Positions 1-9,066 are shown, numbered from the stretch's first letter. The stretch is 64,000 bases of DNA from an uncultured Alistipes sp. (GCF_963931675.1 NZ_OZ007039.1:18501-82500), one strand, 5' to 3'. Program-made: numbers and translations. The notes: generated by a model not told the origin, from the sequence alone.

Positions 1-2
1 GC

Positions 3-89
3 TTTGTCGCGGAGGAGCGGGCCTGCCGGCGTGCGGAGCAGGAGAGCATTTCCGAGGAGTGTTTCACAGATCATGAACCCGAGGCATGA
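3..89 (+). CDS. 3' end of an upstream gene (probable tra gene), partial
   Basis: One frame is open from the window edge to a TGA at 87-89 and is rich in Glu and Arg. Because traI follows, this could be the C-terminus of an upstream transfer gene such as traG, but the visible 28 residues carry no motif that proves it. A 20-codon frame starting with the ATG at 86 overlaps its stop, so a small overlapping gene is also possible. Another frame stays open from 4 to 189, so the choice of frame is uncertain. Confidence 0.3.
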   Translation, partial: FVAEERACRRAEQESISEECFTDHEPEA

Positions 90-214
90 AGTGGCGCGAA
101 GTATTCGAGGGGCTCTTTCGCCCTGCAGCCGGGAGTACCCCGCAGTGATGCAGCCCTCCGAAGCTATGCCCCGCAAATTGAGACATTGAACCACCCTCAA
201 AAAACGACCGAACC

Positions 215-412
215 ATGAAACCACGCATCATTCTGCTCTGCCTCGGGCTGCTCCTGACAGCCCGGGCTGCGCAGGCACAATGGGTCGTCACGGACCCTAC
301 GAACCTCGCACAGGGAATCATCAACTCCACCAAACAGATCGTCGAAGCGGCCCGCAACGGATCGACCCTTCTGCAAAGTTTTCAAGAGACCGTAAAGATC
401 TACGAGCAAGGG
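215..412 (+). CDS. traI: TraI conjugative transposon protein, exon 1 (split by group II intron)
   Basis: First 66 codons of a TraI/DUF4141-type protein of CTnDOT-like conjugative elements. A signal peptide is visible (MKPR followed by a hydrophobic run ending ARAAQAQ), then the WVVTDPTNLAQGI segment typical of the family, so the product is probably periplasmic. The frame is cut after codon 66 (...KIYEQG) by a group II intron whose GTGTG 5' end lies at 413. It resumes in frame at 2818 with KKYYDALKAVNN. Joined, the protein is 209 residues, which is about the family length. The split allele can only make full TraI if the intron splices from the mRNA. Confidence 0.85.
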
Positions 413-2817
413 GTGTGACACGAAAAGTTACATAAATGACTGTTTAACAGAGGATAGTCCATCGTGTATGGAAGCCGGAGTTTAAACCTGCTGTTCCGTC
501 AGCAGTAGCCTACGGGCGCGTGCATTACAAGCAATTGTTTTGTACGAAGCCGCCCGGACAAAGTAGCCCGCCGCAAGGAAAGCGGAAGCCGTGAGGCAGA
601 CGCAATTATCGCCAGCATCAGGCGGTTAGGGAGCGAGGCTGAGTGATATGGCTAACGTAAGTGAACTGTCATTGACGCATCGTAAGGTATGAAACAAGCT
701 AAAGATGCTATAAGGCTTGAACCAAAAGGTAAGCAGCCGGATAACCTCGAACCTTGTGGGGTTACACGGACACAAGCGCTGCCGGTGTATAGACAGAGCC
801 TAAGTCATTCGATGTCATTTATGTAAAACGTGGTAAGCCCGTATCTCTCCTGTTTAAGGACAGGTAAGTGAGCCGCAAGGCAAACCGAATGGGGTGCGGG
901 TATAGGATTGCGGAAAAAGCGAATGCCCTTCTGTAATGGAATGGATAGGAGTTTCAATGTTACTCCACGGGAAACCGGGCAGACTTCCGCATTAGGTAAC
1001 TCTTTACAAGGAACTTGTTGAACTTTTTAAAGGAGGAAAGCAAATGAACGAGATGAAAAGATCGTGTGCACCTACTGACCGACAGCCGCACTGGGAGAAT
1101 ATCGACTGGGACAAATGCGACCGGGAGGTTAGAAAGCTGCAAGCACGTATTGTAAAGGCTCAAAAGGAAGGTCGCTACGGCAAGGTCAAATCCTTGCAGT
1201 GGCTGCTGACCCACTCGTTCACGGCCAAAGCTCTGGCTGTGAAACGGGTGACTTCCAACAAAGGGAAGAATACATCGGGAGTGGACAAGGTATTATGGTC
1301 TACTCCTGCTGCCAAGGCGAATGCCATTCGTGTGTTGAGAAGGCGGGATTACAGGCCTATGCCTTTGAAACGGGTAAACATTCGCAAGAGCAACGGGAAA
1401 TTACGCCCGTTGGGAATACCCACGATGAAAGACAGAGCCATGCAGGCATTGTATCTCATGGCATTAGACCCCGTAGCAGAAACTACTGCGGACAACCATT
1501 CCTACGGATTCCGCAAAGAGAGGTGCACGGGTGATGCCATCCATCAATGCTACATCAATCTGTCCAAAGAATCATCGCCGCAGTGGGTTCTGGAGGGCGA
1601 CATTAAAGGATGCTTCGACCACATCAGCCATGAATGGCTGCTCAACAATATCCCGATGGATAAAGTGATGCTCCGGAAATGGCTTAAAAGCGGTTTTGTA
1701 TTCAACAAACAGCTCTTTCCCACCGAAGAGGGTACTCCCCAGGGAGGTATCATATCGCCGACTCTTGCGAACATGACGCTTGACGGCCTGCAAGCAATGC
1801 TCGAAACCAGATTTCAGAGAATTGATTTGTATGGGCCCCGAAGAACGTATTATCCGAAAGTGCATCTTATCCGCTACGCAGATGACTTCATCGTCACCGC
1901 TCAACGTAGGGATATGTTGGAACAGGAGGTCATGCCGATGATCAAAGAGTTTCTTCAAGCCCGGGGGCTTACCCTGTCAGAAGAGAAGACGAAGATAACT
2001 CACATTGAAGATGGCTTTGACTTTTTGGGCTTCAATATTCGGAAGTACAAGGGCAAGCTCCTCATTATGCCGTCTAAAGAGAGCCAAAAGAGATTCCAGC
2101 AGAAAGTAAATGAGATCGTCAATTCTCACAAAGCAATCCCGCAGGAATCACTCATCAGGCTTCTTAATCCGGTCATAACCGGGTGGGCGAACTATTACCA
2201 ACACGTCGTGTCAGGCAGGATTTTCCAGAAGATGGACTTCCACGTCTACCAGAAACTTTTGCAATGGTCGCTCCGGCGACATCCGGCGAAAGGGAAATGG
2301 TGGGTAGTCGAAAAGTATTTCCACAGACACCGGGGCAGGACATGGGTTTTTGCCGCACCTTTCGACAAGGAGGGCAGAATGGAACTGTTCCCGATCAAGT
2401 GGCTGACGGATACTAAAATTACCCGTTATGCAAAGCTGAAATGCGATGCCAATCCCTATGATCCGGAATGGCGGGAGTATTTCGAGAGGCGGGAAACCCG
2501 CTTGATGCTCCAGTCTGCGAGAGGCAGAAACACGATTGTCCGAATCTGGAAACGCCAACAGCGCAGATGTCCCTGCTGCGGGGAACCCATAACCCGGAAT
2601 ACCCCTTGGAGGGTTGCCGAGAAAACGGTAAACGGACATGCCGAGCGAACGCTTGTGCATAACCACTGCGGCAGGTTTAATGTCAAACCCTTTAACAAAG
2701 AAGAATATGAGCCGGTTTCATAACAGAAACTTTGAGTTGCTTGAGCCGTATGATGCGAAAGTATCATGTACGGTTCTTAGAGGGGAAAGCATCCGCAAGG
2801 ATGCCGACCTACTCGAC
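413..2817 (+). mobile_element. Group II intron inserted in traI
   Basis: The 5' end is GTGTG at 413. The 3' part holds a domain V-like hairpin (GAGCCGTATGATGCGAAAGT onward, about 2741-2785) and a domain VI stem, GCATCC-GCAA-GGATGC, ending at 2817 with an unpaired A about seven bases from the end. The ends were chosen because they join traI exactly codon to codon. A candidate EBS1, CCTTGT at 752-757, pairs with the last six exon bases GCAAGG (407-412) with one G-U pair. Domains I-III lie before the maturase gene, which sits in domain IV. The total length of 2405 bases is normal for an ORF-bearing intron. Confidence 0.88.
1044..2723 (+). CDS. ltrA: Group II intron reverse transcriptase/maturase with HNH domain
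   Basis: A 559-residue intron-encoded protein. The reverse transcriptase domain (about 70-380) carries the GTPQGG motif near 230 and the catalytic IRYADDF at 276-282. A maturase (domain X) segment follows with GWANYYQHV. The C-terminus has a Cys/His-rich HNH-type endonuclease region (CPCCGEP ... HNHC, about 510-550). These modules support splicing of the host intron and target-primed retrohoming. AAGGAGG, a strong ribosome-binding site, precedes the ATG by about ten bases. No frameshift or lost motif is visible, so the intron is probably active or only recently inserted. Confidence 0.93.
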   Translation: MNEMKRSCAPTDRQPHWENIDWDKCDREVRKLQARIVKAQKEGRYGKVKSLQWLLTHSFTAKALAVKRVTSNKGKNTSGVDKVLWSTPAAKANAIRVLRRRDYRPMPLKRVNIRKSNGKLRPLGIPTMKDRAMQALYLMALDPVAETTADNHSYGFRKERCTGDAIHQCYINLSKESSPQWVLEGDIKGCFDHISHEWLLNNIPMDKVMLRKWLKSGFVFNKQLFPTEEGTPQGGIISPTLANMTLDGLQAMLETRFQRIDLYGPRRTYYPKVHLIRYADDFIVTAQRRDMLEQEVMPMIKEFLQARGLTLSEEKTKITHIEDGFDFLGFNIRKYKGKLLIMPSKESQKRFQQKVNEIVNSHKAIPQESLIRLLNPVITGWANYYQHVVSGRIFQKMDFHVYQKLLQWSLRRHPAKGKWWVVEKYFHRHRGRTWVFAAPFDKEGRMELFPIKWLTDTKITRYAKLKCDANPYDPEWREYFERRETRLMLQSARGRNTIVRIWKRQQRRCPCCGEPITRNTPWRVAEKTVNGHAERTLVHNHCGRFNVKPFNKEEYEPVS

Positions 2818-3249
2818 AAGAAATATTACGACGCACTGAAGGCGGTCAACAACCTCGTCCGCTCGGCCCGCAAGGTCCAGCAGTGCATGTTGCTCGTCGG
2901 GGAGATCTCCGACATCTACGTCAACGGCTATCAGCGCATGGTGGTCGATGACAATTTTTCGGCCGCGGAACTGGCCGCCATCGCCACGGGATATGCCCGG
3001 ATCATCGAGGAGTCGGCCGGGGAACTCAAGGAGCTGCAGGATATTGTCAACCCCACGGACATGTCGCTGACGGACAAGGACCGTATCGACGTGGTGGAAC
3101 GGGTCTACGGCGTGCTGCGCCACCATCGGGATCTGGCCCGCTACTACACGCGCAAGAACATCTCCATCTCGCTGCTGCGCGGCACCCGGCGCAACGACCT
3201 CGACCGCGTGATGGCTCTTTACGGAACCGACGAACAACGATACTGGTAG
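2818..3249 (+). CDS. traI: TraI conjugative transposon protein, exon 2
   Basis: Continuation of traI after the intron: 143 codons from AAG at 2818 to the TAG at 3247-3249. It contains the conserved YYDALKAVNNLVRSARKVQQ region and a helical C-terminal half ending ...YGTDEQRYW. A longer reading frame from 2638 runs through the intron's 3' part, but its N-terminal 60 residues are intron sequence and should not be annotated as protein. traJ starts two bases after the stop, so the pair is tightly coupled in the transfer operon. Confidence 0.85.
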   Translation, partial: KKYYDALKAVNNLVRSARKVQQCMLLVGEISDIYVNGYQRMVVDDNFSAAELAAIATGYARIIEESAGELKELQDIVNPTDMSLTDKDRIDVVERVYGVLRHHRDLARYYTRKNISISLLRGTRRNDLDRVMALYGTDEQRYW

Positions 3250-3251
3250 CG

Positions 3252-4307
3252 ATGGTACAGGCACTCTCCATTTCGGAGAACATCCACACGATTCTCCGCG
3301 TTCTCTACGACGACATGATGGTTCTCTGCTATCCGATGGCCAAAGTTGCCACGGCCATAGCCGGAATCGGGGCCCTGGTCTACATCGCCTGCCGCATCTG
3401 GCAGGCGATGGCCCGGGCCGAACCCATCGACCTCTTCCCGCTGCTGCGCCCTATGGCGATCGGCATCTGCATCATGTTCTTTCCGACCCTTGTGCTCGGG
3501 TCGCTCAACGGAATCCTCTCTCCTCTGGTGCAGGCCACCCACTCGCTGATGGTAGGCCAAACCTTTGACATGCAGGAGTGGCGGCAGGAGTGTGCACGCC
3601 TCGAACAGGAGAGCCGCGAGCGGCTTCCGGCAGAGAGCTACTACACCGAGGATGAAGAGAAGGAGCGCGAGTTGCAGGCCCTGGGCATCGACGAGCAGTC
3701 GCAGCAGTCCCTCGACCGGATGCAGAGCGAGCGGAAGTCGTGGAGCTTCAAGGGGATGATCCTGAAGGCCCTTACCACGATCATGGAGCTCTTCTTCGCC
3801 GCCGCGGGCGTGATTCTCGACGTGCTGCGGACCTTCTACCTGATCGTCCTCTCGCTGCTCGGGCCCATCGCCTTCGCCATCTCGATCTTCGACGGATTTC
3901 AGAATACCCTGGTGCAGTGGTTCTCCAAGTACATCTCCATCTACCTGTGGCTTCCCATCTCGGACCTCTTCTCGGCCATCATCGCCCGGCTGCAAACCCT
4001 CTCGCTGCAGCACGACGCCGAAATGATGGCGCAGGACTACAACTGGTATTTCGACATGTCGAACAGCATCAATCTGATCTTCATCCTCGTGGCCATCTGC
4101 GGCTATCTCTGCATACCCTCGATCGCCTCGTGGGTCGTGCAGGCCAACGGCTTCTCCTCCTACAACAAGACCACCTCGCGCGCTACGTCGCTCGTGAGCG
4201 GCGGTGCCGGATGGATCACCGGGAAGGTTTGGGCCGGGACCAAAAGTACGGTAGGTGGCGTCGGAAAGGGGCTGGCAACCGCAGCTCGCCTGATTATCAA
4301 AAAATAG
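3252..4307 (+). CDS. traJ: TraJ, polytopic conjugation membrane protein
   Basis: A 351-residue inner-membrane protein of the mating-pair apparatus, the Bacteroidota counterpart of VirB6/TrbL. Hydrophobic segments occur near 25-45, 65-85, 180-220 and 275-300. A charged, Glu-rich soluble loop lies about 105-165 and a Gly/Lys-rich tail at the end. It begins two bases after traI and lies in CTnDOT gene order. The coding frame is intact; an IS110-family element begins about 60 bases after its stop and separates it from traK, so the spacing normally expected in this operon is lost. Confidence 0.85.
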   Translation: MVQALSISENIHTILRVLYDDMMVLCYPMAKVATAIAGIGALVYIACRIWQAMARAEPIDLFPLLRPMAIGICIMFFPTLVLGSLNGILSPLVQATHSLMVGQTFDMQEWRQECARLEQESRERLPAESYYTEDEEKERELQALGIDEQSQQSLDRMQSERKSWSFKGMILKALTTIMELFFAAAGVILDVLRTFYLIVLSLLGPIAFAISIFDGFQNTLVQWFSKYISIYLWLPISDLFSAIIARLQTLSLQHDAEMMAQDYNWYFDMSNSINLIFILVAICGYLCIPSIASWVVQANGFSSYNKTTSRATSLVSGGAGWITGKVWAGTKSTVGGVGKGLATAARLIIKK

Positions 4308-4422
4308 TTCCTATGTTTACGATCCGAGTAGACCGCACCGATAGCGGATAGAAGAAAAAAGCTATCGAGATTTTGGTTAGATTAAAGCAGCCAAACCTTA
4401 ACTAACTAAAATAGCGATAGCC

Positions 4423-5502
4423 ATGAGAGGACAAAGAAACGAAATTAGTTTCAGAGGACAAAAGATTTATATAGGGATCGATGTCCATTTGAAGAGTTGG
4501 TCGGTTACGGTCTTGTCGGAGACCTCCGTGCTGAAGAAGTTTAGTCAGCATCCGAGTCCGGAAGCATTGCACGGATTTCTGGCGCGGAGTTATCCGGGAG
4601 CCGAATATCATTCGGTATACGAAGCCGGCTTCTGCGGGTTCTGGATACACGAACGGCTGACGGCATTAGGGATTGACAACATCGTGGTCAATCCGGGGGA
4701 TGTTCCGACCAAGAGCAGTGAAAAGCTTCGTAAGAGTGACGCCGTGGATAGCAGCAAGCTGGCGCGGAGTTTACGAGCCAACGAACTGAAAGGCATTTAC
4801 ACGCCGGACAGCGCATCGTTGGAGATGCGTTCCTTGATAAGATTGAAGAACTCGATAACAAAAGACACGACGCGTCAGAAGAACCGGATCAAGTCCCAAT
4901 TGCGGTATCTGGGCATTGGGATTCCACAAGAGTTCCTCGAACCGTTCTCCAACTGGTCAAAACGTTTTATTGCCTGGTTGAAGGAGGTTGAAACCCTCAC
5001 ACCGAGCGGGCGTCAGGCCCTCGACATTCAAATCCGGCATCTGGAGGAGCTACGCCGCCAGAAGTTGGAGATGACACGGGCTTTGCGGACATTGGCCAAG
5101 ACGGACCGGTTTCGCGAACCGCTGCGGTTGATTATGACCGTTCCGGGGTTCGGACAGGCTACGGGAATGGCATTTCTTTCGGAGATATGCGACATTGCCC
5201 GTTTCCGCAATGCCGAACAACTGGCCGCCTATATCGGGATGATCCCGATGTGCCATTCCAGTGGAGAGAAAGATGGGACAGGAGACATTACCGTGCGAAG
5301 AAACGCCGTCATGCGCTGTAACCTGATAGAGGCCGCATGGGTGGCGGTACGTCAAGACCCTGCGATGAACCTGTTTTTTACTGAACAGTGCAAGCGAATG
5401 CCAAAGAGCAAGGCCATCGTAAAGGTCGCTCGCAAACTGGTCAACAGATTATACTTCGTACTCAAGCACCAGACTGATTATGTCAATAGTGTCATGTCAT
5501 AG
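4423..5502 (+). CDS. IS110-family DEDD transposase (RNA-guided recombinase type)
   Basis: A 359-residue transposase. The N-terminal RuvC-like domain shows the first Asp in IGIDVHLKS, the Glu in VYEAGFCG and the Asp pair in KSDAVDSSKLA, which together form the DEDD set. The C-terminal Transposase_20 region has the VPGFGQATG helix-hairpin motif and a Ser-containing segment, PMCHSSGEKDGTGDIT, the second active centre of the family. Length is normal and the frame is intact. IS110 recombinases are now known to use an element-encoded bridge RNA to pick donor and target. The long 3' noncoding region of this copy is the likely source. Confidence 0.92.
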   Translation: MRGQRNEISFRGQKIYIGIDVHLKSWSVTVLSETSVLKKFSQHPSPEALHGFLARSYPGAEYHSVYEAGFCGFWIHERLTALGIDNIVVNPGDVPTKSSEKLRKSDAVDSSKLARSLRANELKGIYTPDSASLEMRSLIRLKNSITKDTTRQKNRIKSQLRYLGIGIPQEFLEPFSNWSKRFIAWLKEVETLTPSGRQALDIQIRHLEELRRQKLEMTRALRTLAKTDRFREPLRLIMTVPGFGQATGMAFLSEICDIARFRNAEQLAAYIGMIPMCHSSGEKDGTGDITVRRNAVMRCNLIEAAWVAVRQDPAMNLFFTEQCKRMPKSKAIVKVARKLVNRLYFVLKHQTDYVNSVMS

Positions 5503-5825
5503 AGAAACCCTTCCGGTAAACGGATTTTCCCAGAGAGAATACTACATGATGTTTGCGGCGTTAACGTCCGCTTAAAATAGTTTGCTCCTCTGGCCTTTGT
5601 AAACTAATACAGGAACATGCGGCAGCGTGCTGACCGCTGTGGAAAGTCTGTTTACCGAAGGTTTTTTACGGGTTCTGAAATCTCGGCTTTCGAAAGGGCC
5701 AAAGGTGTTAAGCACGAAGTGTCTCCGCACCGGCTCGATCAGAGGCCGGCGGAGTCACTTGTGCCTTGACCTTTGGCCGGGAAGATCTTCAAGAAACGCA
5801 ATATGTTGTTAATGAAATAAAAACA
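5503..5825 (+). ncRNA. Candidate bridge/seek RNA region of the IS1111-type element
   Basis: This 3' noncoding stretch of the element has no credible gene. It holds an extended hairpin, 5697-5778: outer arms GGCCAAAGGT and ACCTTTGGCC, a middle stem GTTAAGCACGAAGTG with CACTTGTGCCTTGAC, and inner CTCCG/CGGAG and CCGGC/GCCGG pairs around a small loop. A structured RNA in this place is what IS1111-type elements encode to guide recombination. The RNA ends and the guide loops cannot be fixed by eye. Confidence 0.5.
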
Positions 5826-5882
5826 AATCTAACCAAAAACTTTGATCCAAATTTATTTGGATTGTAACTGGAAAATCGCATC

Positions 5883-6506
5883 ATGGAATTCAAATCATTG
5901 CTGAACATCGAAACCTCCTTCCGGCAGTTGCGCCTCTATGCGCTCATCTTCGCCGGGATCTGCGCCGTGGTGACCATCACGGCCGTCTGCCTCTCGTATG
6001 CCTTTGCCGAGCGGCAGCGCGAGAAGATCTACGTCCTCGACAACGGGCGCTCGCTCATGGTCGCCCTCTCGCAGGACCTTGCCCAGAACCGTCCCGTCGA
6101 GGCCCGCGAGCATGTACGCCGCTTCCACGAACTCTTCTTCTCGCTCTCGCCCGACAAGGCGGCCATCGAGTCGAACATGGTGCGGGCCCTGCAGATGGCC
6201 GACAAGAGTGCCCTGTCCTACTACAAGCTCCTGCAGGAGAAGGGATTCTTCAACCGACTGATTGCCGCCAATGTCTCGCAAATGGTCCATGTGGACAGCA
6301 TCCGCTGCAACTTCGACCGCTATCCCTACGAAGCCACGACCTACGCCCGGCAGCGCATCATGCGTGAGAACACGATCACCGAGCGGTCGCTCGTCACGAC
6401 CTGCCGGCTGGTCAACGTCTCCCGCTCGGACAACAACCCGCAGGGGTTTCTGGTCGAGGATCTGATGATTGTTGAAAATAAGGATCTGCAGACCTATGAC
6501 CGTTAA
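5883..6506 (+). CDS. traK: TraK conjugative transposon protein
   Basis: A 207-residue protein matching the TraK family of CTnDOT-like elements, related to VirB8-type components of the mating channel. It starts MEFKSLLNIETSFRQLR, typical of the family, followed by one N-terminal transmembrane helix (about 18-42) and a soluble periplasmic domain with the LSPDKAAIESNMVRAL and GFFNRLIAANVSQ segments. The ATG lies about 40 bases after the IS1111-type element, so any upstream signal that was in the traJ-traK junction is now displaced. It overlaps traL by 11 bases. Confidence 0.87.
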   Translation: MEFKSLLNIETSFRQLRLYALIFAGICAVVTITAVCLSYAFAERQREKIYVLDNGRSLMVALSQDLAQNRPVEAREHVRRFHELFFSLSPDKAAIESNMVRALQMADKSALSYYKLLQEKGFFNRLIAANVSQMVHVDSIRCNFDRYPYEATTYARQRIMRENTITERSLVTTCRLVNVSRSDNNPQGFLVEDLMIVENKDLQTYDR

Positions 6507-6714
6507 AGCACTTATCCAAAGCCGCGTGCGCTGGCTGCGCCGGCGCATCCGGCGCTGGCACGACCGGCTCTCGCCCCGAACCCGGCGGTGCATCCTCCTG
6601 GGGATGTTTCTGCTGCTGGTCGGGCTCTACGAGCTGCTGCTCTTCGGCCCGGCTCCGCGATTCGACTTCGGGAGGATGGCGCCTCCCTCTTTGGAAAATC
6701 TGAAATTCCGATAA
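6496..6714 (+). CDS. traL: TraL, small conjugation membrane protein
   Basis: A 72-residue protein. The ATG at 6496 was chosen over one at 6469 because it overlaps the traK stop in the usual coupled way and gives the common start MTVKALIQSRV. A basic N-terminus (RRRIRRWHDRLSPRTRR) leads into one transmembrane helix (ILLGMFLLLVGLYELLLF), giving an inner-membrane anchor with a short outer tail. This matches the TraL/DUF3989-type genes found between traK and traM. The exact function in the family is not established. Confidence 0.78.
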   Translation: MTVKALIQSRVRWLRRRIRRWHDRLSPRTRRCILLGMFLLLVGLYELLLFGPAPRFDFGRMAPPSLENLKFR

Positions 6715-6716
6715 CC

Positions 6717-7919
6717 ATGGAAGAGCGACAAAAAAACACACCGACGCCCGACTCCGCTACGGCATTCGAGCGTCAGCGAAAAAGAAAAGTCATCCTGGTG
6801 GCCGCAGTCGGGAGTTGTCTGGTCATCGCGTTCATCTGGCTCCTCTTCAAGCCCGCACCCACGATCGGCGAGGGGCAGGCAGGAATCAACACCACGCTGC
6901 CCGACGGCAAGACCCCGAAGATCGAGGGTGACAAGCGCAAGGCCGCGGAGCGCGTGGCCAGCGAGGAGCAGTCCCGCAACCGGATGATGACCCTCGGGGA
7001 CAACTCCTTCTCGCTGCTCGATGAAGAGCTTCGCAACACGGAACCGCAGTCTCCGGCCGAGGATCCCGTGCGCCGGGCTGCCGAGGCGAACCGTGCCATG
7101 CAGCAGCAGGCCCGGCAATTCTACGCCGCGCCGCCGCGCAATGCCGAGGTCGAAGAGCTCCGCGAGCAGGTGGCCTCCCTGCAGCAGCAACTCGACATCG
7201 AACGGCAGCAGCCCGACCCGATGGAGGTGACCGAGGAGCAGTACCGCCTCGCACAGCGCTACCTCGGAGGTGGGACCGGGGTTTCAAGCGAGGCCGACGG
7301 TATGAAATCCCCGGGACGTTTCAGCGTCATGCGTCCCGTCCGCGAGGGCGATGTCCGGGCCTCGACCCTCAATCCGCGGATCGACTCCGCGCGGGAACGC
7401 AACATCGGGTTTCTGACGGCCGCGGGTGTTCTTCCGGTAGATACGGCTCCGACCATCCGGGCCTGCGTTGCGCAGACGCAGGTCGTGCGTGTAGGCTCGA
7501 CAATCGCTCTCCGGCTGCTGGAACCGGTACGCATCGACGGCGAGGTGATCCCCCGCAATACGCCGCTCTACGGCGCCGTCTCCGTAACGAGCGACCGGCT
7601 GCGGGTGACGGTAACCTCCATCGAATACCGGGGGCGCATCTTCCAGGTGCAGGCCGAGGCGTATGATCTCGACGGCCAGCCGGGAATCAACGTCCCTAAC
7701 TCCCGTGAGCGGACAGCCCTCAAGGAGGCGCTGGCATCCGTGGGACAGACGGCCGGGACGAGCGTGAACATCACCCATTCGGCCGGGCAACAGGTCCTCG
7801 CAGAGCTGGCACGGGGCGGAATTCAGGCATCCTCCCGATACCTCTCCGAGAAGCTCCGCGAGGTACGCATCACCCTCAAGGCCAACCACCAGATGCTGTT
7901 AATCTCCAAAGAAAACTAA
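6717..7919 (+). CDS. traM: TraM conjugative transposon protein (VirB10-like)
   Basis: A 400-residue protein of the mating-pair complex. The ATG at 6717 is two bases after the traL stop; a longer frame from 6588 only reads traL out of frame. One N-terminal helix (about 22-42) is followed by a charged, Gln-rich coiled region (REQVASLQQQLDIERQQ) and a C-terminal beta-rich domain with PTIRACVAQTQVVRVGSTIALRLLEP, the region shared with VirB10/TrbI. It probably spans inner membrane and periplasm. The frame is intact. Confidence 0.87.
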   Translation: MEERQKNTPTPDSATAFERQRKRKVILVAAVGSCLVIAFIWLLFKPAPTIGEGQAGINTTLPDGKTPKIEGDKRKAAERVASEEQSRNRMMTLGDNSFSLLDEELRNTEPQSPAEDPVRRAAEANRAMQQQARQFYAAPPRNAEVEELREQVASLQQQLDIERQQPDPMEVTEEQYRLAQRYLGGGTGVSSEADGMKSPGRFSVMRPVREGDVRASTLNPRIDSARERNIGFLTAAGVLPVDTAPTIRACVAQTQVVRVGSTIALRLLEPVRIDGEVIPRNTPLYGAVSVTSDRLRVTVTSIEYRGRIFQVQAEAYDLDGQPGINVPNSRERTALKEALASVGQTAGTSVNITHSAGQQVLAELARGGIQASSRYLSEKLREVRITLKANHQMLLISKEN

Positions 7920-7927
7920 ACAACACC

Positions 7928-8818
7928 ATGAAACGAGACCTCATTTATCTGACTCTTCTGTCCGCTCTTTTTGCCGCGGCCAAAGTCATGGCCCAAAATG
8001 AGGGGACCACGTCCCGACAGGAGCTCACGCCCCGCACCATCGAAGTGGGATTCACGAAGACCTTGCATATCCTCTTCCCGGCGCCCGTAACCTACATCGA
8101 CATCGGCTCGATGGCCATCATCGCCGGGAAAGCCGACGGCGCGGAGAATGTCGTGCGGGTGAAGGCCGCCGTGCGCGACTTTGCGGAGGAGACCAACCTC
8201 ACGGTAATTACCGAGGACGGCGGGTTCTACACCTTCGATGCCCGGTATGCCGAGAACCCCTTCCCGTCGACCATCGAGATTGCGGCCGCGGAGAGTCCGA
8301 CGACACAGCCCGCGTCAGCCTCGGAACCTGCCCGTACGGACGAGGGGCGCGTGCTGCTCCGCGAGGTGGGGCGGGAACGCCCTGCCACGGTAAAACGCGT
8401 GTTGAGCGACATATACCGCCAGAACCGCGCGGATGTAAAGGGTATCCACACCCGAAAATACGGCGTAGAGGTCGAGGTGCGGGGTATCTACGTCCACAAC
8501 GACGTGATCTACCTCCATGTGCAGATTGCCAACAACACGAACATCTCCTTCGAGGTGGACTATCGCCGCTTTGTCGTCGCGGACCGCAAGGCGGCCAAAC
8601 GCACGGCTCAACAACAGCGCATCATCGAACCGCTGCGGGTCTGCAACGACCTCTCGATCGTGCGCGGACACCAGCGCCAACGCATCGTTTTCACCCTCCC
8701 GAAACTGACTCTCGAGGAGGACAAGATGCTCCTGTTGGAGATCGCCGAGAAGGACGGGGCTCGCCACCAATATCTCGAAATTTCGAGCAAGGAGCTGCTC
8801 GGAGCGAAGGCTCTGTAA
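7928..8818 (+). CDS. traN: TraN conjugative transposon protein (VirB9-like)
   Basis: A 296-residue secreted protein of the TraN/DUF4138 family. The signal peptide ends near AAAKVMAQ. The VGFTKTLHILFPAPVTYIDIGS segment and the C-terminal DLSIVRGHQRQRIVFTLPKLT segment are family hallmarks and suggest an outer-membrane-associated VirB9-like role. It starts eight bases after traM. It is the last gene of the operon here, since a strong terminator follows and the traO, traP and traQ genes that follow traN in CTnDOT are not present. Confidence 0.87.
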   Translation: MKRDLIYLTLLSALFAAAKVMAQNEGTTSRQELTPRTIEVGFTKTLHILFPAPVTYIDIGSMAIIAGKADGAENVVRVKAAVRDFAEETNLTVITEDGGFYTFDARYAENPFPSTIEIAAAESPTTQPASASEPARTDEGRVLLREVGRERPATVKRVLSDIYRQNRADVKGIHTRKYGVEVEVRGIYVHNDVIYLHVQIANNTNISFEVDYRRFVVADRKAAKRTAQQQRIIEPLRVCNDLSIVRGHQRQRIVFTLPKLTLEEDKMLLLEIAEKDGARHQYLEISSKELLGAKAL

Positions 8819-8844
8819 GGATTGCAAGAAATAATAAACCTTGT

Positions 8845-8890
8845 AGCAAGTAAGCCGTTAAGGGAATTAGCGACTTACTTGCTATTTTTA
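8845..8890 (+). terminator. Terminator of the tra operon
   Basis: A perfect ten-base stem, AGCAAGTAAG (8845-8854) and CTTACTTGCT (8874-8883), with a 19-base loop is followed by ATTTTTAT. It closes the tra operon directly after traN. Confidence 0.75.
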
Positions 8891-9031
8891 TATCCATTCA
8901 ACAAATATGGAACAACTTATTCCTACTCGCGAACATCGTGTGAACCATATTTAGATGGACAAAATTTTCAAAATACATTCTAAAAACAAGCGAAAAGGTT
9001 ATATACATACAACCTTTTCTAGAAATTATGT

Positions 9032-9039
9032 TATCTTTG
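9032..9039 (+). promoter_or_regulatory. Promoter -7 box for the Fic gene
   Basis: TATCTTTG fits the Bacteroidota -7 consensus TAnnTTTG and lies 27 bases before the fic ATG. The rest of 8891-9031 is AT-rich and holds no gene that I can see. Confidence 0.55.
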
Positions 9040-9066
9040 TAATATTGATGGGAAATAGATGTCCGT

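Larger units (their letters stand above)
4364..5841 (+). mobile_element. IS110-family (IS1111-type) insertion sequence
   Basis: The transposase gene is flanked by 13-base inverted repeats, TTTTGGTTAGATT at 4371-4383 and AATCTAACCAAAA at 5826-5838. They look subterminal, as in the IS1111 group, so the outer ends given are estimates of a few bases. The left noncoding part is short (about 55 bases) and the right one long (about 340), again the IS1111 layout. It lies between traJ and traK on the same strand and leaves both frames intact. No target duplication is visible, as expected for this family. Confidence 0.8.

Noticed and set aside
2638..2817. Extension of traI exon 2 upstream to 2638
   Set aside because: These codons are the intron's 3' RNA domains (IV-VI) and only happen to be open in the traI frame.
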